A DNA stretch of 64,000 bases, from contig JACPVI010000082.1 of assembly GCA_016191815.1 (NCBI GenBank), positions 35,434 to 99,433 on the forward strand, given 5' to 3'. Each line of letters begins with the position of its first letter. The first letter of the stretch is position 1. The notes beneath the pieces were generated by a model, which ran no database searches, was not told the DNA's origin, and saw only the letters and a list, made by a program, of their open reading frames with translations. Of this stretch, positions 54,611-63,867 are shown one piece after another. Made by a program: the position numbers and the translations under genes. The stretch is from Myxococcales bacterium (lineage in GTDB: Bacteria > Myxococcota > Myxococcia > Myxococcales > Myxococcaceae).

Positions 54611-55144
54611 ATGGCCAAGCGCAAGCTCAGGAGGACCGGCCGCTACTTCGAGGAGTTCGAGGTGGGCGCCACCTACCATCACCACTGGGGAAGGACGCTC
54701 GCCGAGGGCGAGTGCCGGCTCTTCACCACCTGGACGATGAACGCGAACCCGCTCTACTTCAACGAGGCCTACGCGCGCTCGCCCGGGCACTCCCGCTGCC
54801 CGGTTCCGCCGCTGCTCCTGATGAACGTGGTGTTTGGGCTCTCGGTGGAGGACCTCTCGGAACAGGCGCTCGCGCACCTCGGCTACTGGAACATGAGGTT
54901 CCTCCGGCCGGTGTACCCCGGGCAGACCCTGCTCGCGGAGTCCACGGTGCTGGACAAGCGCCCCTCGGAGTCGAAGGACGACCGGGGAATCGTCCACGTG
55001 CGCACCACCGGCCGCACCGAAGACGGCGAGGTGGTGCTCACCTACGAGCGGAAGATCCTCGTCAAGCGGCGGTCGGCCTACGCGCGCGAGGCCGAGGAGC
55101 TCCGTCCGCCGGGGCTCAAGGCGACTCCCGAGGGGGCCCGATGA
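54611..55144 (+). CDS. MaoC-like dehydratase, first half of mesaconyl-CoA hydratase
   Basis: A 177-residue hotdog-fold protein. Residues 10-130 carry FEEFEVGATYHH and VYPGQTLLAESTVL. The latter block, with GVVYVHSVG-like IVHVRTTGRT, resembles the N-terminal half of the double-hotdog mesaconyl-CoA hydratase (Mch). The second half is encoded separately at 56298. The gene begins the ethylmalonyl-CoA operon and overlaps the acyl-CoA dehydrogenase gene by four bases. Alone it probably needs a partner to be active. Confidence 0.75.
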   Translation: MAKRKLRRTGRYFEEFEVGATYHHHWGRTLAEGECRLFTTWTMNANPLYFNEAYARSPGHSRCPVPPLLLMNVVFGLSVEDLSEQALAHLGYWNMRFLRPVYPGQTLLAESTVLDKRPSESKDDRGIVHVRTTGRTEDGEVVLTYERKILVKRRSAYAREAEELRPPGLKATPEGAR

Positions 55145-56301
55145 CTCCCGAGGGTGTGCTCTCGCCCGAGCACCTGGCCATCCGCGAGTCGGTGCGAGAC
55201 TTCGTCTCCCGCGAGGTGGAGCCGATCGCCTCCCGGCTGGACAACGAGGGGGCGGAGATCCCCGCGCCGGTGGTCAGCAAGATGGCCGAGCTCGGCTACT
55301 TCGGGTTGACCGTCGGCCCCGAGCACGGCGGCGGAGGGCTGGACACGCTCTCGATGGCCATCGTCACCGAGGAATTGTCCCGGGCCTGGCTGTCGGTCGG
55401 CAGCGTGATGACGAGGATGATCATCGCCGGCAAGCTGATCGAGGCCCACGGCACCGCCGAGCAGAAAACGCGCTTCCTCCCGGGGATCTGCTCCGGGGAG
55501 CTTCTGGCCGCCGCCGCGTTCACCGAGCCGGACGCCGGCAGCGACGCCGCCGCGATCAAGACGCGGGCAGTCCGTGAAGGAGACGCCTACCGGGTGACCG
55601 GCGAGAAGGCCTGGTGCACCTTCGCCAACCGCGCCAGGCTCCTCACCACCACCGTCCGCACCAACCCCGCCGTCCCCAAGCACGAGGGGATCAGCGTCCT
55701 CCTTTTGGAGAAGGGGCCCGGCTTCTCGCCGCCCTCTCTCTGCGGAGACGCCATTCCCACCATCGGCTACAAAGGGATGATCTCGTACAACGTGGCCTTC
55801 GACGGCTACCAGGTCAATAGCGACAACCTCCTGGGCGGAGTCGAGGGCCAGGGCTTCAAGCAGCTGATGGCCACCTACGAGCTGGCTCGCATCCAGACCG
55901 CCGCGAGGGCGGTGGGGGTGGCGCAGGCGGCGCTGGAGGCGGCCCTCCACTACGCGAAGGAGCGCACCCAGTTCGACCGGCCGATCTGCGAGTTCCAGGT
56001 CATTCGCCACAAGCTCGCCCACGCCGCGACCGAGATCGAGGCCGCCCGCCAGCTCACCTACTTCGCCTGCCGGATGAAGGAGACCGCCCGGCGCTGCGAT
56101 CTCGAGGCGGGCATGGCCAAGGCCTTCGCCGCCGAGATGGCCGAGCGAGTCACCAGCGAGTGCCTGCAGATCTTCGGCGGGTACGGCTACTCGCGGGAGT
56201 TCCCCGCCCAGCGCTACTGGCGCGACGCGCGCGTCTTCCGCATCTTCGAGGGCACCTCGGAGATCCAGTACGAGGTGATCGCCAAGAGGCTCCTGTCATG
56301 A
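55141..56301 (+). CDS. Acyl-CoA dehydrogenase, probably methylsuccinyl-CoA dehydrogenase
   Basis: A 386-residue FAD enzyme. AAAAFTEPDAGSDAA and IFGGYGYSREFPAQRYWRD, with the catalytic Glu region in RIFEGTSEIQ, are classic acyl-CoA dehydrogenase motifs. In the ethylmalonyl-CoA pathway this step oxidises methylsuccinyl-CoA to mesaconyl-CoA. Proven Mcd proteins are longer, about 550 residues, so this is either a shorter variant or a related enzyme recruited here. It overlaps both neighbouring MaoC genes by four bases. Confidence 0.8.
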   Translation: MTPEGVLSPEHLAIRESVRDFVSREVEPIASRLDNEGAEIPAPVVSKMAELGYFGLTVGPEHGGGGLDTLSMAIVTEELSRAWLSVGSVMTRMIIAGKLIEAHGTAEQKTRFLPGICSGELLAAAAFTEPDAGSDAAAIKTRAVREGDAYRVTGEKAWCTFANRARLLTTTVRTNPAVPKHEGISVLLLEKGPGFSPPSLCGDAIPTIGYKGMISYNVAFDGYQVNSDNLLGGVEGQGFKQLMATYELARIQTAARAVGVAQAALEAALHYAKERTQFDRPICEFQVIRHKLAHAATEIEAARQLTYFACRMKETARRCDLEAGMAKAFAAEMAERVTSECLQIFGGYGYSREFPAQRYWRDARVFRIFEGTSEIQYEVIAKRLLS

Positions 56302-56816
56302 GGCCAAAGAGCGCGACCGGGGTGCCTGAGCTGGAGGGGCGGCGGCTGACCCGCGACGACAACTGGTTCGAGGACTTCGAGGTGGGCGACGTGATCGTCT
56401 CGCCCAGGGGACGGACGGTGTCCGAGGCCGAGCACATGGCCTGGACGAACATCGTGATGAACACCGCCCAGCTCCACTTCAACCAGGCGATGTGCGACGA
56501 GTCGCCGAAGACGTACTTCGCCGGCCGGAGGGTGGTGTACGGCGGCATCGTGCTGGCGCTGGTGGCGGGCCTCGCCTCGGAGGACACCACCGAGAACGCG
56601 CTCGAGGAGCTGTCCTACGACAACGGCCGCCACGCCTATCCGGTGTTCGCGGGCGACACCTTGTTCGCCGAGTCGACGGTCACCGGCAAGCGCGACTGTG
56701 ACCGGCCCGACGCGGGGGTGGTCTGCTTCCGGCTGGTGGGGAAGAACCAGGACGGCAAGGCGGTGCTGGAGATCGACCGCGAGGTGCTGGTGCGGCGGAG
56801 GTTCCCCAAGACATGA
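56298..56816 (+). CDS. MaoC-like dehydratase, second half of mesaconyl-CoA hydratase
   Basis: A 172-residue hotdog-fold protein. SEAEHMAWTNIVMNTAQLHF, RRVVYGGIVLALV and VFAGDTLFAEST match the second half of mesaconyl-CoA hydratase, where the EAEHM and VYGG segments are characteristic. With the 177-residue protein at 54611 the total is 349 residues, near the 343-355 of fused Mch. It overlaps its neighbours on both sides by four bases. Confidence 0.78.
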   Translation: MRPKSATGVPELEGRRLTRDDNWFEDFEVGDVIVSPRGRTVSEAEHMAWTNIVMNTAQLHFNQAMCDESPKTYFAGRRVVYGGIVLALVAGLASEDTTENALEELSYDNGRHAYPVFAGDTLFAESTVTGKRDCDRPDAGVVCFRLVGKNQDGKAVLEIDREVLVRRRFPKT

Positions 56817-57787
56817 CGCACGCCTACGAACAGCTGGTGATCGCCCGGGAGTTCTCGGTGCGCCGCAGCGAGCTGACCTGCCCGGCGCACTCGATGAAGA
56901 TGATGGCCAAGGCGGCCGATTCCGCGGCGGACGAGGTGATCCTCGACCTGGAGGACTCCTGCGCGGTCTCGCAGAAGCTCGAGGCCCGGAGGACGCTGGT
57001 GGCGGCGCTTACCACCCTGGACTTCAAGGGGAAGATCCGCGCCTTCCGCCCCAACAACATCCGCACCAAGTACTTCTACCGCGACGTGATCGACGTGGTG
57101 GAGCAGGCGGGCGCGCAGCTCGAGGTGTTGGTGGTGCCGAAGGTCTACACCGCCTTTGACGTGCTCTTCGTGGACCGGCTGCTCACCCAGGTGGAGGAGA
57201 ACGCCGGCCTCCAGGTGGGGCGGATCAAGCTCGAGGTGCTGATCGAGAGCGCCAAGGCGCTCCTGCGCGCGGAGGAGATCGCCGGCTGCTCGCCGCGAAT
57301 GGCCTCGCTCATCTTCGGCATCGCCGACTACGCGGGAGACGTCGGAGCCAAGGAGATGGGCCCGGAGCAGTTCCAGACCTTCCACTACCCGAAGGCGCAC
57401 ACCATCGCCGCCGCGCGCGCCGCCGGCATCGACGTGATCGACAACGTCACCTTGCAGTTCCGAGACCTCGAGCAGGTGCGGAAGGACGCCGTCGCCGGGG
57501 CCAAGCTCGGCTTCGACGGGAAGTGGGCGATCCACCCCTCGCACATCGAGCTCATCAACCAGGTGTACACGCCCTCGGTCGATGAGCTTCGGCGCGCGCT
57601 CGCGGTGATGGAGGCCTACGCCAAGGCGGACCGGGAGCAGGGCGCCGGCGCGATCGTCTTCGGGGACGAGATGGTCGACGCGGCGACCCTGCGAGTGGAA
57701 TGGAAGAAGATCTGCGTCGCCCGCAAGGCCGGCCTCATCGATTCCAAGAACCAGCTCGTCGAGCCGATTCGAGCCGCCGCCCGCTGA
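56813..57787 (+). CDS. mcl1: L-malyl-CoA/beta-methylmalyl-CoA lyase
   Basis: A 324-residue member of the CitE/HpcH lyase family. DEVILDLEDSCAVSQKLEAR contains the metal-binding acidic residues, with GKIRAFRPNN and FGIADYAGDVGA later. In the pathway it splits beta-methylmalyl-CoA into glyoxylate and propionyl-CoA and can also cleave malyl-CoA. The length is that of Mcl1. Stop and the next ATG share a base (TGATG). Confidence 0.88.
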   Translation: MTHAYEQLVIAREFSVRRSELTCPAHSMKMMAKAADSAADEVILDLEDSCAVSQKLEARRTLVAALTTLDFKGKIRAFRPNNIRTKYFYRDVIDVVEQAGAQLEVLVVPKVYTAFDVLFVDRLLTQVEENAGLQVGRIKLEVLIESAKALLRAEEIAGCSPRMASLIFGIADYAGDVGAKEMGPEQFQTFHYPKAHTIAAARAAGIDVIDNVTLQFRDLEQVRKDAVAGAKLGFDGKWAIHPSHIELINQVYTPSVDELRRALAVMEAYAKADREQGAGAIVFGDEMVDAATLRVEWKKICVARKAGLIDSKNQLVEPIRAAAR

Positions 57788-59388
57788 TGCCATCTGACCG
57801 CGACAGCACCTCCGGCCCGATCGCTCCCACGACGCGGTCCGGGCTTCCCATCCGCTCGGTATACGGGCCGGCCGACTTGCGCGAGCGGCTCCCGCCTCCC
57901 GGAGAGTTTCCCTTCACGCGAGGCATCCACTCCGAGATGTACCGGAGAAAGCCGTGGACCATGCGGCAGTACGCGGGCTTCGGGACGCCGGAGGAGACCA
58001 ACGAGCGCTTCCGGTACCTCCTCGCGCAGGGCCAGACGGGCCTTTCGCTCGCCCTGGACTTGCCCACCCAGCTCGGCCTGGACGCCGACTGCGAGCAGGC
58101 CCAGGGAGAGGTCGGCCGAGTGGGCGTGTCCGTCTCTTCCGTCCAGGACCTCGAAGCGGTGCTGGCGGGCATTCCTCTCGCCCAGGTCTCCACCTCGATG
58201 ACCATCAACGCCACCGCCGGCATCCTGCTCGCGATGTACGAGGCAGCGGCGCGGGCGCAGGGCGTCTCCCCCGGGCTGCTCAAGGGAACGGTGCAGAACG
58301 ATCCGCTCAAGGAGTTCGGCGCGAGGGGCGCGTGGATCTACCCGATCGCGCCCTCGATGCGTCTGGCCGCCGATCTCATCGAAGACTGCGTCCTGAGGCT
58401 GCCGCGCTTCAATCCGATCTCCATCGCCTCACATTACCGGGACGCCGGCGCCACGCCCGCGGAGGAGATGGCGTTCACGCTCTCGGCGGGCATCTCCTAC
58501 GTGGAGGAGTGCCTTCGCCGGGGCCTGGAGGTCGACCGCTTCGCCCCGCGGCTGTCGTTCTTCTTCTACACGTACACCAACTTCTTCGAAGAGGTGGCCA
58601 AGGTCCGCGCTGGCCGAAGGCTGTGGGCGAAGCTGATGAAGGAGCGCTTCGGCGCGACCGCGCCCGCTTCCCAGATGATGAGGGCCGCCTGCGTGTGCGG
58701 GGGCAATTCGCTCACTCGGGCCGAGCCCTTGAACAACATCGCCCGCACCACCCTGGAGGCGTTTGCCGTCGCCTGCGCCGGGGTGCAGTCGGTGTTCACG
58801 GCCGCCTTCGACGAGGCCTATGCCATCCCCAGCGAGCTTTCCGCGCGCACCGCCCTTCGGGTGCAGCAGATCGTGGCCCTGGAGACCGAGGTGGCGAAGA
58901 CCGCCGACCCGCTCGGGGGCTCCTACTTCGTGGAGGCGCTCACCGACGAGCTGGAGGCGGCGATCTGCCGCGTCATCGAGGAGATCGACGACCAGGGCGG
59001 AATGGTGCAGGCCCTGGAGTCGGGCTGGGTCCAGCGTCGGCTCGCGCTGCGCGCCTACGAGCACCAGCGCGCCGTGGACAGGGGCGAGTTGCCGGTGGTG
59101 GGAGTGAACGTGCACCGATCCTCCGAAGAGCCGGAGCCACCCTTCGAGCCGCAGAAGGCCTCACCGCAGGCCACCGCCGAACGATCAGCGGCGCTGGCGG
59201 GGCTCCGGCGTTCGCGCTCCTCCGCCACCGTCGCGCGGGCCCTCTCCGCGCTCAGGCGCGCCGCCGAGGGCAGGGAGAACCTGATGCCCTTCATCCGCGA
59301 GGCGGTGACGGCGCTGGCGACCACCGGGGAGATCTCCGGGGCACTCCTCGAGGTCTTTGGAGAGTACCGGCCACCCACAGGGGTGTGA
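57787..59388 (+). CDS. B12-dependent acyl-CoA mutase, large subunit (ethylmalonyl-CoA mutase-like)
   Basis: Catalytic TIM-barrel subunit of 533 residues without a B12 domain. Residues that set specificity in methylmalonyl-CoA mutase are kept: Y62 (RQYAGF, Tyr89 of the Propionibacterium enzyme), Q170 and R180 (Arg207, which binds the substrate carboxylate). This excludes an isobutyryl-CoA mutase. The motif S-G-Y-H reads A-S-H: the catalytic His (H216, His244) is present but the preceding Tyr is deleted. Operon context points to (2R)-ethylmalonyl-CoA. The B12-binding domain lies in the next open frame, one base downstream. Confidence 0.82.
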   Translation: MPSDRDSTSGPIAPTTRSGLPIRSVYGPADLRERLPPPGEFPFTRGIHSEMYRRKPWTMRQYAGFGTPEETNERFRYLLAQGQTGLSLALDLPTQLGLDADCEQAQGEVGRVGVSVSSVQDLEAVLAGIPLAQVSTSMTINATAGILLAMYEAAARAQGVSPGLLKGTVQNDPLKEFGARGAWIYPIAPSMRLAADLIEDCVLRLPRFNPISIASHYRDAGATPAEEMAFTLSAGISYVEECLRRGLEVDRFAPRLSFFFYTYTNFFEEVAKVRAGRRLWAKLMKERFGATAPASQMMRAACVCGGNSLTRAEPLNNIARTTLEAFAVACAGVQSVFTAAFDEAYAIPSELSARTALRVQQIVALETEVAKTADPLGGSYFVEALTDELEAAICRVIEEIDDQGGMVQALESGWVQRRLALRAYEHQRAVDRGELPVVGVNVHRSSEEPEPPFEPQKASPQATAERSAALAGLRRSRSSATVARALSALRRAAEGRENLMPFIREAVTALATTGEISGALLEVFGEYRPPTGV

Positions 59389-59389
59389 G

Positions 59390-61099
59390 ATGGGGCAGGG
59401 CGGCGAGCGGCCGATCAGGGTATTGGTGGCGAAGGCCGGGCTCGACGGCCACGACCGGGGCGCGAAGGTGATCGCCGCGGCGCTGCGCGACGCCGGCATG
59501 GAGGTGGTCTACACCGGCCTCCGCGCCTCCGTCCCGGCGATCGCAGCTGCCGCCGAGCAGGAGGCGGTCGATGTGATCGGCCTCTCCGTCCTCTCGGGGG
59601 CGCACCTCTCGTTGTGCGAGAAGCTCCTCGCGGAGCTGGGTCGGCGCGGGCTCGACGTTCCAGTGGTGGTGGGCGGAGTGGTGCCGCCGGAGGACGTCGC
59701 CAGGCTGCGCGAGTTGGGGGTGCGGGCGGTGTTCGGCCCCGAGCTGCCGCTGGATGAAGTGGTGGTGAGGGTGCGGGGAATCGCGGGTGCGGCCGGCGGC
59801 GAGATCGGGCAGGCGGCTTTGGGGGAAGAGGGGAGAGGGAGGCGTGGGATGACGTCGTTCGAGCTGGGCGAGCTGCCCGAGCTGGGAGTCGTGCCGAAGC
59901 GGATGAAGGCGGTGGTGATCCGGCCGGAGAGGCTGGGAGACCCGATCACCGCGATGCAGGTCGAGGAGGTCCCGCCTCCTCCTCTGGGGCCCAACGAGGT
60001 CCTCGTCCTGGTGATGGCCGCCGGAGTGAACTTCAACGGGGTCTGGGCTGCGCGCGGGCGCCCCATCTCGGTGTTCAAGATGCACGGCGACGACTTCCAC
60101 ATCCCGGGGAGCGACGCGGCGGGGATCGTCTGGAAGGTCGGCCAAAACGTCCGGCGCTGGAGGGTCGGCGACGAGGTGGTGGTCCACTGCAACCAGAGCT
60201 GCGGCGAGTGTCCCGAGTGCAACGGCCTCGATCCGCTGGCGTGCGGCGAGCAGAAGATCTGGGGCTACGAGACCAATTGGGGCTCCTTCGCGCAGCTCAC
60301 ACGCGTCCAGAGCCAGCAGCTTCTGCGCCGTCCTCCCCGCATGAGCTGGCAGCAGGCGGCCAGCTACGGCCTCACCTACTTCACCGCCTACCGGATGCTG
60401 GTGGAGAAAGCCGGAGTGACCGCCGGAGACTGGGTACTGGTGTGGGGCGCCGCGGGTGGCCTGGGCATCTTCGCGGTGCAGCTTTGCCGGGTGCTGGGTG
60501 CCAACGCCGTCGGGATGGTGTCGAGCCCCAAGAAGGGCGAGCTGGTGATGCGGCTTGGCGCGCGCGGCTACCTCGACCGAACCGAGTTCGACATCGCGCC
60601 CGCGCCGAACGAGACGGCCGAGCAGGAGCGGCGCCGCCTGGCGGAGGTGAAGCGGCTGGGCACGGAGATTCGCCGGATCACCGGCGGCCGGGACGTGGAC
60701 GTCGTCTTCGAGCACGTCGGGCGAGACACCTTCGCCGCTTCCGTCTTCCTCGCCAAGCGCTTCGGCAAGGTGGTCATCTGCGGGGCGACCAGCGGCTACC
60801 AGCTCGGCTTCGACGTTCGCCACCTCTGGATGCGCCAGAAGTCGATCCTCGGCTCCCACTTCAGCAACGCCTACCAGGCGGAGCGCGCCAACGAATTGGT
60901 CCACGACGGCCGCATCGCCACGGTGGTGGACCAGGTCTTCCCCTTCGAGGCCACCGCCCAGGCGCACGCGGTGATGGCCGCCAACCGCCATGCCGGGAAG
61001 CTGGTGGTGAACGTGCAGGCTCCGATGGAGGCGCTGGCGGGCGTCAGTCAGAGACCCGACGATGGGCCCGGCTGCTCGACGGGTGCGTCGGCGGGCTGA
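59390..61099 (+). CDS. ccr: B12-binding domain fused to crotonyl-CoA carboxylase/reductase
   Basis: A 569-residue open frame with no stop between the two parts. Residues 1-133 are a cobalamin-binding domain with the base-off D-x-H-x-x-G motif D19-G-H21-D-R-G24, SVLSG and GGVVPP. A Gly/Glu/Arg linker of about 20 residues follows. From residue 154 the sequence is Ccr: [14 protein letters not shown], zinc-independent MDR fold, [15 protein letters not shown] and SHF near the CO2 pocket. Ccr reductively carboxylates crotonyl-CoA to ethylmalonyl-CoA. An internal ATG at 59849 with GGGAGG upstream could start free Ccr (416 residues). Its tail overlaps the convergent lipoprotein by 52 bases. Confidence 0.88.
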   Translation: MGQGGERPIRVLVAKAGLDGHDRGAKVIAAALRDAGMEVVYTGLRASVPAIAAAAEQEAVDVIGLSVLSGAHLSLCEKLLAELGRRGLDVPVVVGGVVPPEDVARLRELGVRAVFGPELPLDEVVVRVRGIAGAAGGEIGQAALGEEGRGRRGMTSFELGELPELGVVPKRMKAVVIRPERLGDPITAMQVEEVPPPPLGPNEVLVLVMAAGVNFNGVWAARGRPISVFKMHGDDFHIPGSDAAGIVWKVGQNVRRWRVGDEVVVHCNQSCGECPECNGLDPLACGEQKIWGYETNWGSFAQLTRVQSQQLLRRPPRMSWQQAASYGLTYFTAYRMLVEKAGVTAGDWVLVWGAAGGLGIFAVQLCRVLGANAVGMVSSPKKGELVMRLGARGYLDRTEFDIAPAPNETAEQERRRLAEVKRLGTEIRRITGGRDVDVVFEHVGRDTFAASVFLAKRFGKVVICGATSGYQLGFDVRHLWMRQKSILGSHFSNAYQAERANELVHDGRIATVVDQVFPFEATAQAHAVMAANRHAGKLVVNVQAPMEALAGVSQRPDDGPGCSTGASAG

Positions 61100-61518
61100 T
61101 TTGACAGTACCGGTACCTCCTTCCACGGCCGGTGCTCGTAGCGCATCGCCGCCCCGCGCGAGAGCGCCCAGGGAATGCCGCCGCCGATCAGGAAGCCAAG
61201 TCCGATGGCGCCGTAGGTGCCGGCCATGAAAGTGCCCGCCTGGCGCTCGCTCGGATCGGAGGCAGCGATGATCACCCCAAGCGTGGCTGCTCCGAGCGCG
61301 GCGCCCCCGATCACCATCAGCACGTTTCCGGGGTGGTCGATGTCGTCGACCTGCTCCCCTGGGATGAAGAACCGCTGTGATCCAGTGCGGACGTAGATGC
61401 CCTCTTCGTCGCTGTCCTCGATCACGGCTTCGACTGGCATCGCATTTCGCCGTGCGATGGTGGCCGAGCAGGCGCTGAGCGCGAGCAGGCAGGCCCAGCA
61501 TGGTCCGATGCGCTCCAT
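61048..61518 (-). CDS. Lipoprotein with two membrane segments
   Basis: Signal [17 protein letters not shown] with lipobox LSAC. Residues 25-60 form a small beta domain ([18 protein letters not shown]). Two hydrophobic stretches follow ([37 protein letters not shown]). The 156-residue protein has no recognised family. The C-terminal 17 codons are antisense to the ccr 3' end, so the true end may be earlier or the stop has drifted. Confidence 0.65.
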   Translation of the reverse strand: MERIGPCWACLLALSACSATIARRNAMPVEAVIEDSDEEGIYVRTGSQRFFIPGEQVDDIDHPGNVLMVIGGAALGAATLGVIIAASDPSERQAGTFMAGTYGAIGLGFLIGGGIPWALSRGAAMRYEHRPWKEVPVLSNQPADAPVEQPGPSSGL

Positions 61519-61602
61519 CGACGAGGACTATTCCAGCATCGGCGCGACCGTGCCACCGATGCTGTCCCGAGCCCTGGGACCCGTCGGAGCGGTTGATGTG
61601 AG

Positions 61603-62523
61603 TCAGCGGCCCTCGCAGCTCACCATCCGCACCGCGCGGTCGAAGGTGCCGCGTGTGCCCTTCGTGACGGAGAGGCTGTCGGGGCTCCCCTCGAACCAGC
61701 GGTCGACGTGCTTGTCGATGGTCCAGAAGGTGCTGGAGGTGTCGAGCAGCTCGGACCCTCCGCCGCCGCTCCAGGTCCCGTAGCCGGCGGTCTCCAGGGC
61801 GAAGCACACCTCCGGGTGCCGCGCAGGCGCGAAGAGGAAGCCCTTCGCTCCTCGCTCCACGGTGACGCTCGCCGCGTCGACCAACCGTCCGTCGGCGCCC
61901 TTGGCCTCGAGCTTGTGCGAGCCGGTCGAAAGGCGCGCGGTCCTGGCCTTGGCCTTGTCCTCGAGCTGGGTGGAGGGCACCGCGTCGATCTCTTCCTCTC
62001 CGTCCACCCAGATGGAGAGGCGGTCGATGCCGGTGGTGTTCACCACCCACAGCTCGGGGCTGCCCTCGGCGAACCAGCTGTAGCCGGCGGCCACGGCGCA
62101 GATCACCGCGATCACCGCCGCCGGGTAGAGGATCTTCTCCTTGAGCCGGGAGGATTCCGCCGGCGCGCTGGCGGGCTCCACCAACACCAGCCGGCGGGGC
62201 GCTCCCGCCTCGGTGGGTGCCGCGGTGGGTGGGGGCACCACGGATGGCGCCGGCTTCGGGCTGGCCGGCGCCGGGGCAGCCGTCTCGCCGGTGGGAGCTT
62301 TGGCAAGATTCGGCGCCCCGCAGTGCGGGCAGGCCTTGAGCAGGTCCGAGAAGGGCTTGTGGCAGCTCTGGCACTTGATCGGAGTCCGCGCGCCGATCCG
62401 CGGCCCCGCGGCGGGTTGAGCGACGCCGGCTTGGACCGGCTTGCGGCAAAATGGACAGACCGCCACCTTGGGGGACACCAGCCTGGTGCAGTGCGGACAC
62501 CGAATCGGCTCGTTCTTCTCCAT
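61603..62523 (-). CDS. Double zinc-ribbon membrane protein
   Basis: A 306-residue protein. The N-terminus has CPHC, CPFC, CQSC and CPHC pairs that form two zinc ribbons (about 9-70), followed by a Pro/Ala-rich linker, one membrane segment (LYPAAVIAVICAVAAGYSWF) and an extracytoplasmic beta domain of about 150 residues with SHKLEAKGADG. This layout is seen in myxobacterial sensor-like proteins with cytoplasmic zinc ribbons. Function is unknown. It is divergent from the DUF1015 gene. Confidence 0.7.
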   Translation of the reverse strand: MEKNEPIRCPHCTRLVSPKVAVCPFCRKPVQAGVAQPAAGPRIGARTPIKCQSCHKPFSDLLKACPHCGAPNLAKAPTGETAAPAPASPKPAPSVVPPPTAAPTEAGAPRRLVLVEPASAPAESSRLKEKILYPAAVIAVICAVAAGYSWFAEGSPELWVVNTTGIDRLSIWVDGEEEIDAVPSTQLEDKAKARTARLSTGSHKLEAKGADGRLVDAASVTVERGAKGFLFAPARHPEVCFALETAGYGTWSGGGGSELLDTSSTFWTIDKHVDRWFEGSPDSLSVTKGTRGTFDRAVRMVSCEGR

Positions 62524-62623
62524 GAGGCCCCCGGCGCCAGGCCAACTGTAGACGACGGCGGGGCTACCGCGCTTCCCTTCCGCATCGACGCGTATAGAGT
62601 TCGGCCCCTTCGAGGAGGAGTGC

Positions 62624-63847
62624 GTGTCCGTTCTCAAGCCATTTCGAGGGTGGCGTCCACCTCGGGAGCTCGCCCACCGAGTGGGGGCGCCGCCGTACGA
62701 CGTGGTCGGCACCGAGGAGGCCCGAGCCCACGCCAAGGGCAAGGAGCTGAGCTTCTTCCATGTCTCCCGGCCGGAGATCGACCTGCCCGCGGGAACCGAC
62801 GAGCATTCCGCCGAGGTCTACCAAAAGGGCCTCGAGAACCTGCGCGCCTTCGTCTCGCGAGGAGTCCTCCGGCAGGATCCCCAGCCTGCCTTCTACGCCT
62901 ACCGCCAGAAGATGGGCGCCCACACTCAGCTCGGGCTGGTGGCGTGCGCGAGCGTCGACGAGTACGACCGGGGGCTCATCAAGAAGCACGAGCTGACTCG
63001 CGCCGACAAGGAAGACGACCGCACCCATCACATCGAAACCCTGGGGGGCAACGACGAGCCGGTCTTCCTCACCTATCGCGCCGACCGCGGCATCGACGGT
63101 CTGATGGCTCGAGCGATCCAGTGCGAGCTCGACTACGACTTCGTGGCGGAGGACGGGGTCGTTCACACCTTCTGGGTGATCCCCGCGGAGCTCGCCGCGC
63201 GCCTGGCCGAGGCGTTCACCAGGATCCCGTGCCTCTACGTCGCCGACGGGCACCACCGCTCGGCGGCGGCGAGCCGGGCGCAGAAGGCCCTGCGGGCGCG
63301 TGGGGCGGGCGCCGGCGAGCACGATTGGTTCTTGGCGGTGGTCTTCCCCCACGACCAGATGCAGATCCTCGACTACAACCGGGTGGTCAAGGATCTCGCC
63401 GGTGCGTCGCCTGACGGCTTCCTGAGCGCCATCGGGGAGAAGTTCTCCGTCGAGCCCGCGGCCGAGCCGCGGCCCCGGCGGCCGCACCAGTTCGGCATGT
63501 ACCTCGGGGGCCAGTGGTACTTGCTCACCGCACGCCCCGGCAGCTTCCCAAAGAGCCCCATCGGGGCGCTGGACGTGTCGATCCTCCAGGACAATCTGCT
63601 GGAGCCCATCCTCAAGATCGGCGAGCCCCGTACCGACAAGCGGATCGGCTTCGTGGGAGGGATCCGCGGGACGGACGAGTTGGTCCGGCTCGTCGACTCC
63701 GGGCAGTACCAGGTGGCCTTCTCGCTCTATCCCACCAGCCTCGAGCAGCTCATGTCGGTGGCGGATGCCGGGCTGATCATGCCCCCCAAGTCGACCTGGT
63801 TCGAGCCCAAGCTGCGCAGCGGGCTGGTGCTGCATTTGTTTGATTGA
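62624..63847 (+). CDS. DUF1015 family protein
   Basis: The GTG at 62624 has GAGGAGG five bases upstream. The 407-residue protein begins LKPFRGWRPPRELAHRVGAP with PYDVV, and contains ADGHHRSAAA and PVFLTYRADRGID, the signatures of DUF1015 (SerC-like) proteins. Members are widespread and their reaction is not established. A role near serine/ phosphoserine metabolism has been suggested because some sit next to serA, but no such gene is here. Confidence 0.85.
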   Translation: MSVLKPFRGWRPPRELAHRVGAPPYDVVGTEEARAHAKGKELSFFHVSRPEIDLPAGTDEHSAEVYQKGLENLRAFVSRGVLRQDPQPAFYAYRQKMGAHTQLGLVACASVDEYDRGLIKKHELTRADKEDDRTHHIETLGGNDEPVFLTYRADRGIDGLMARAIQCELDYDFVAEDGVVHTFWVIPAELAARLAEAFTRIPCLYVADGHHRSAAASRAQKALRARGAGAGEHDWFLAVVFPHDQMQILDYNRVVKDLAGASPDGFLSAIGEKFSVEPAAEPRPRRPHQFGMYLGGQWYLLTARPGSFPKSPIGALDVSILQDNLLEPILKIGEPRTDKRIGFVGGIRGTDELVRLVDSGQYQVAFSLYPTSLEQLMSVADAGLIMPPKSTWFEPKLRSGLVLHLFD

Positions 63848-63867
63848 GAGGGAGCGGGGGCGCGGGC

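Noticed and set aside
59291..62545. 1084-residue minus-strand frame across ccr and beyond
   Set aside because: Antisense to the mutase/ccr genes, with low-complexity His/Arg/Asp composition and no domain.
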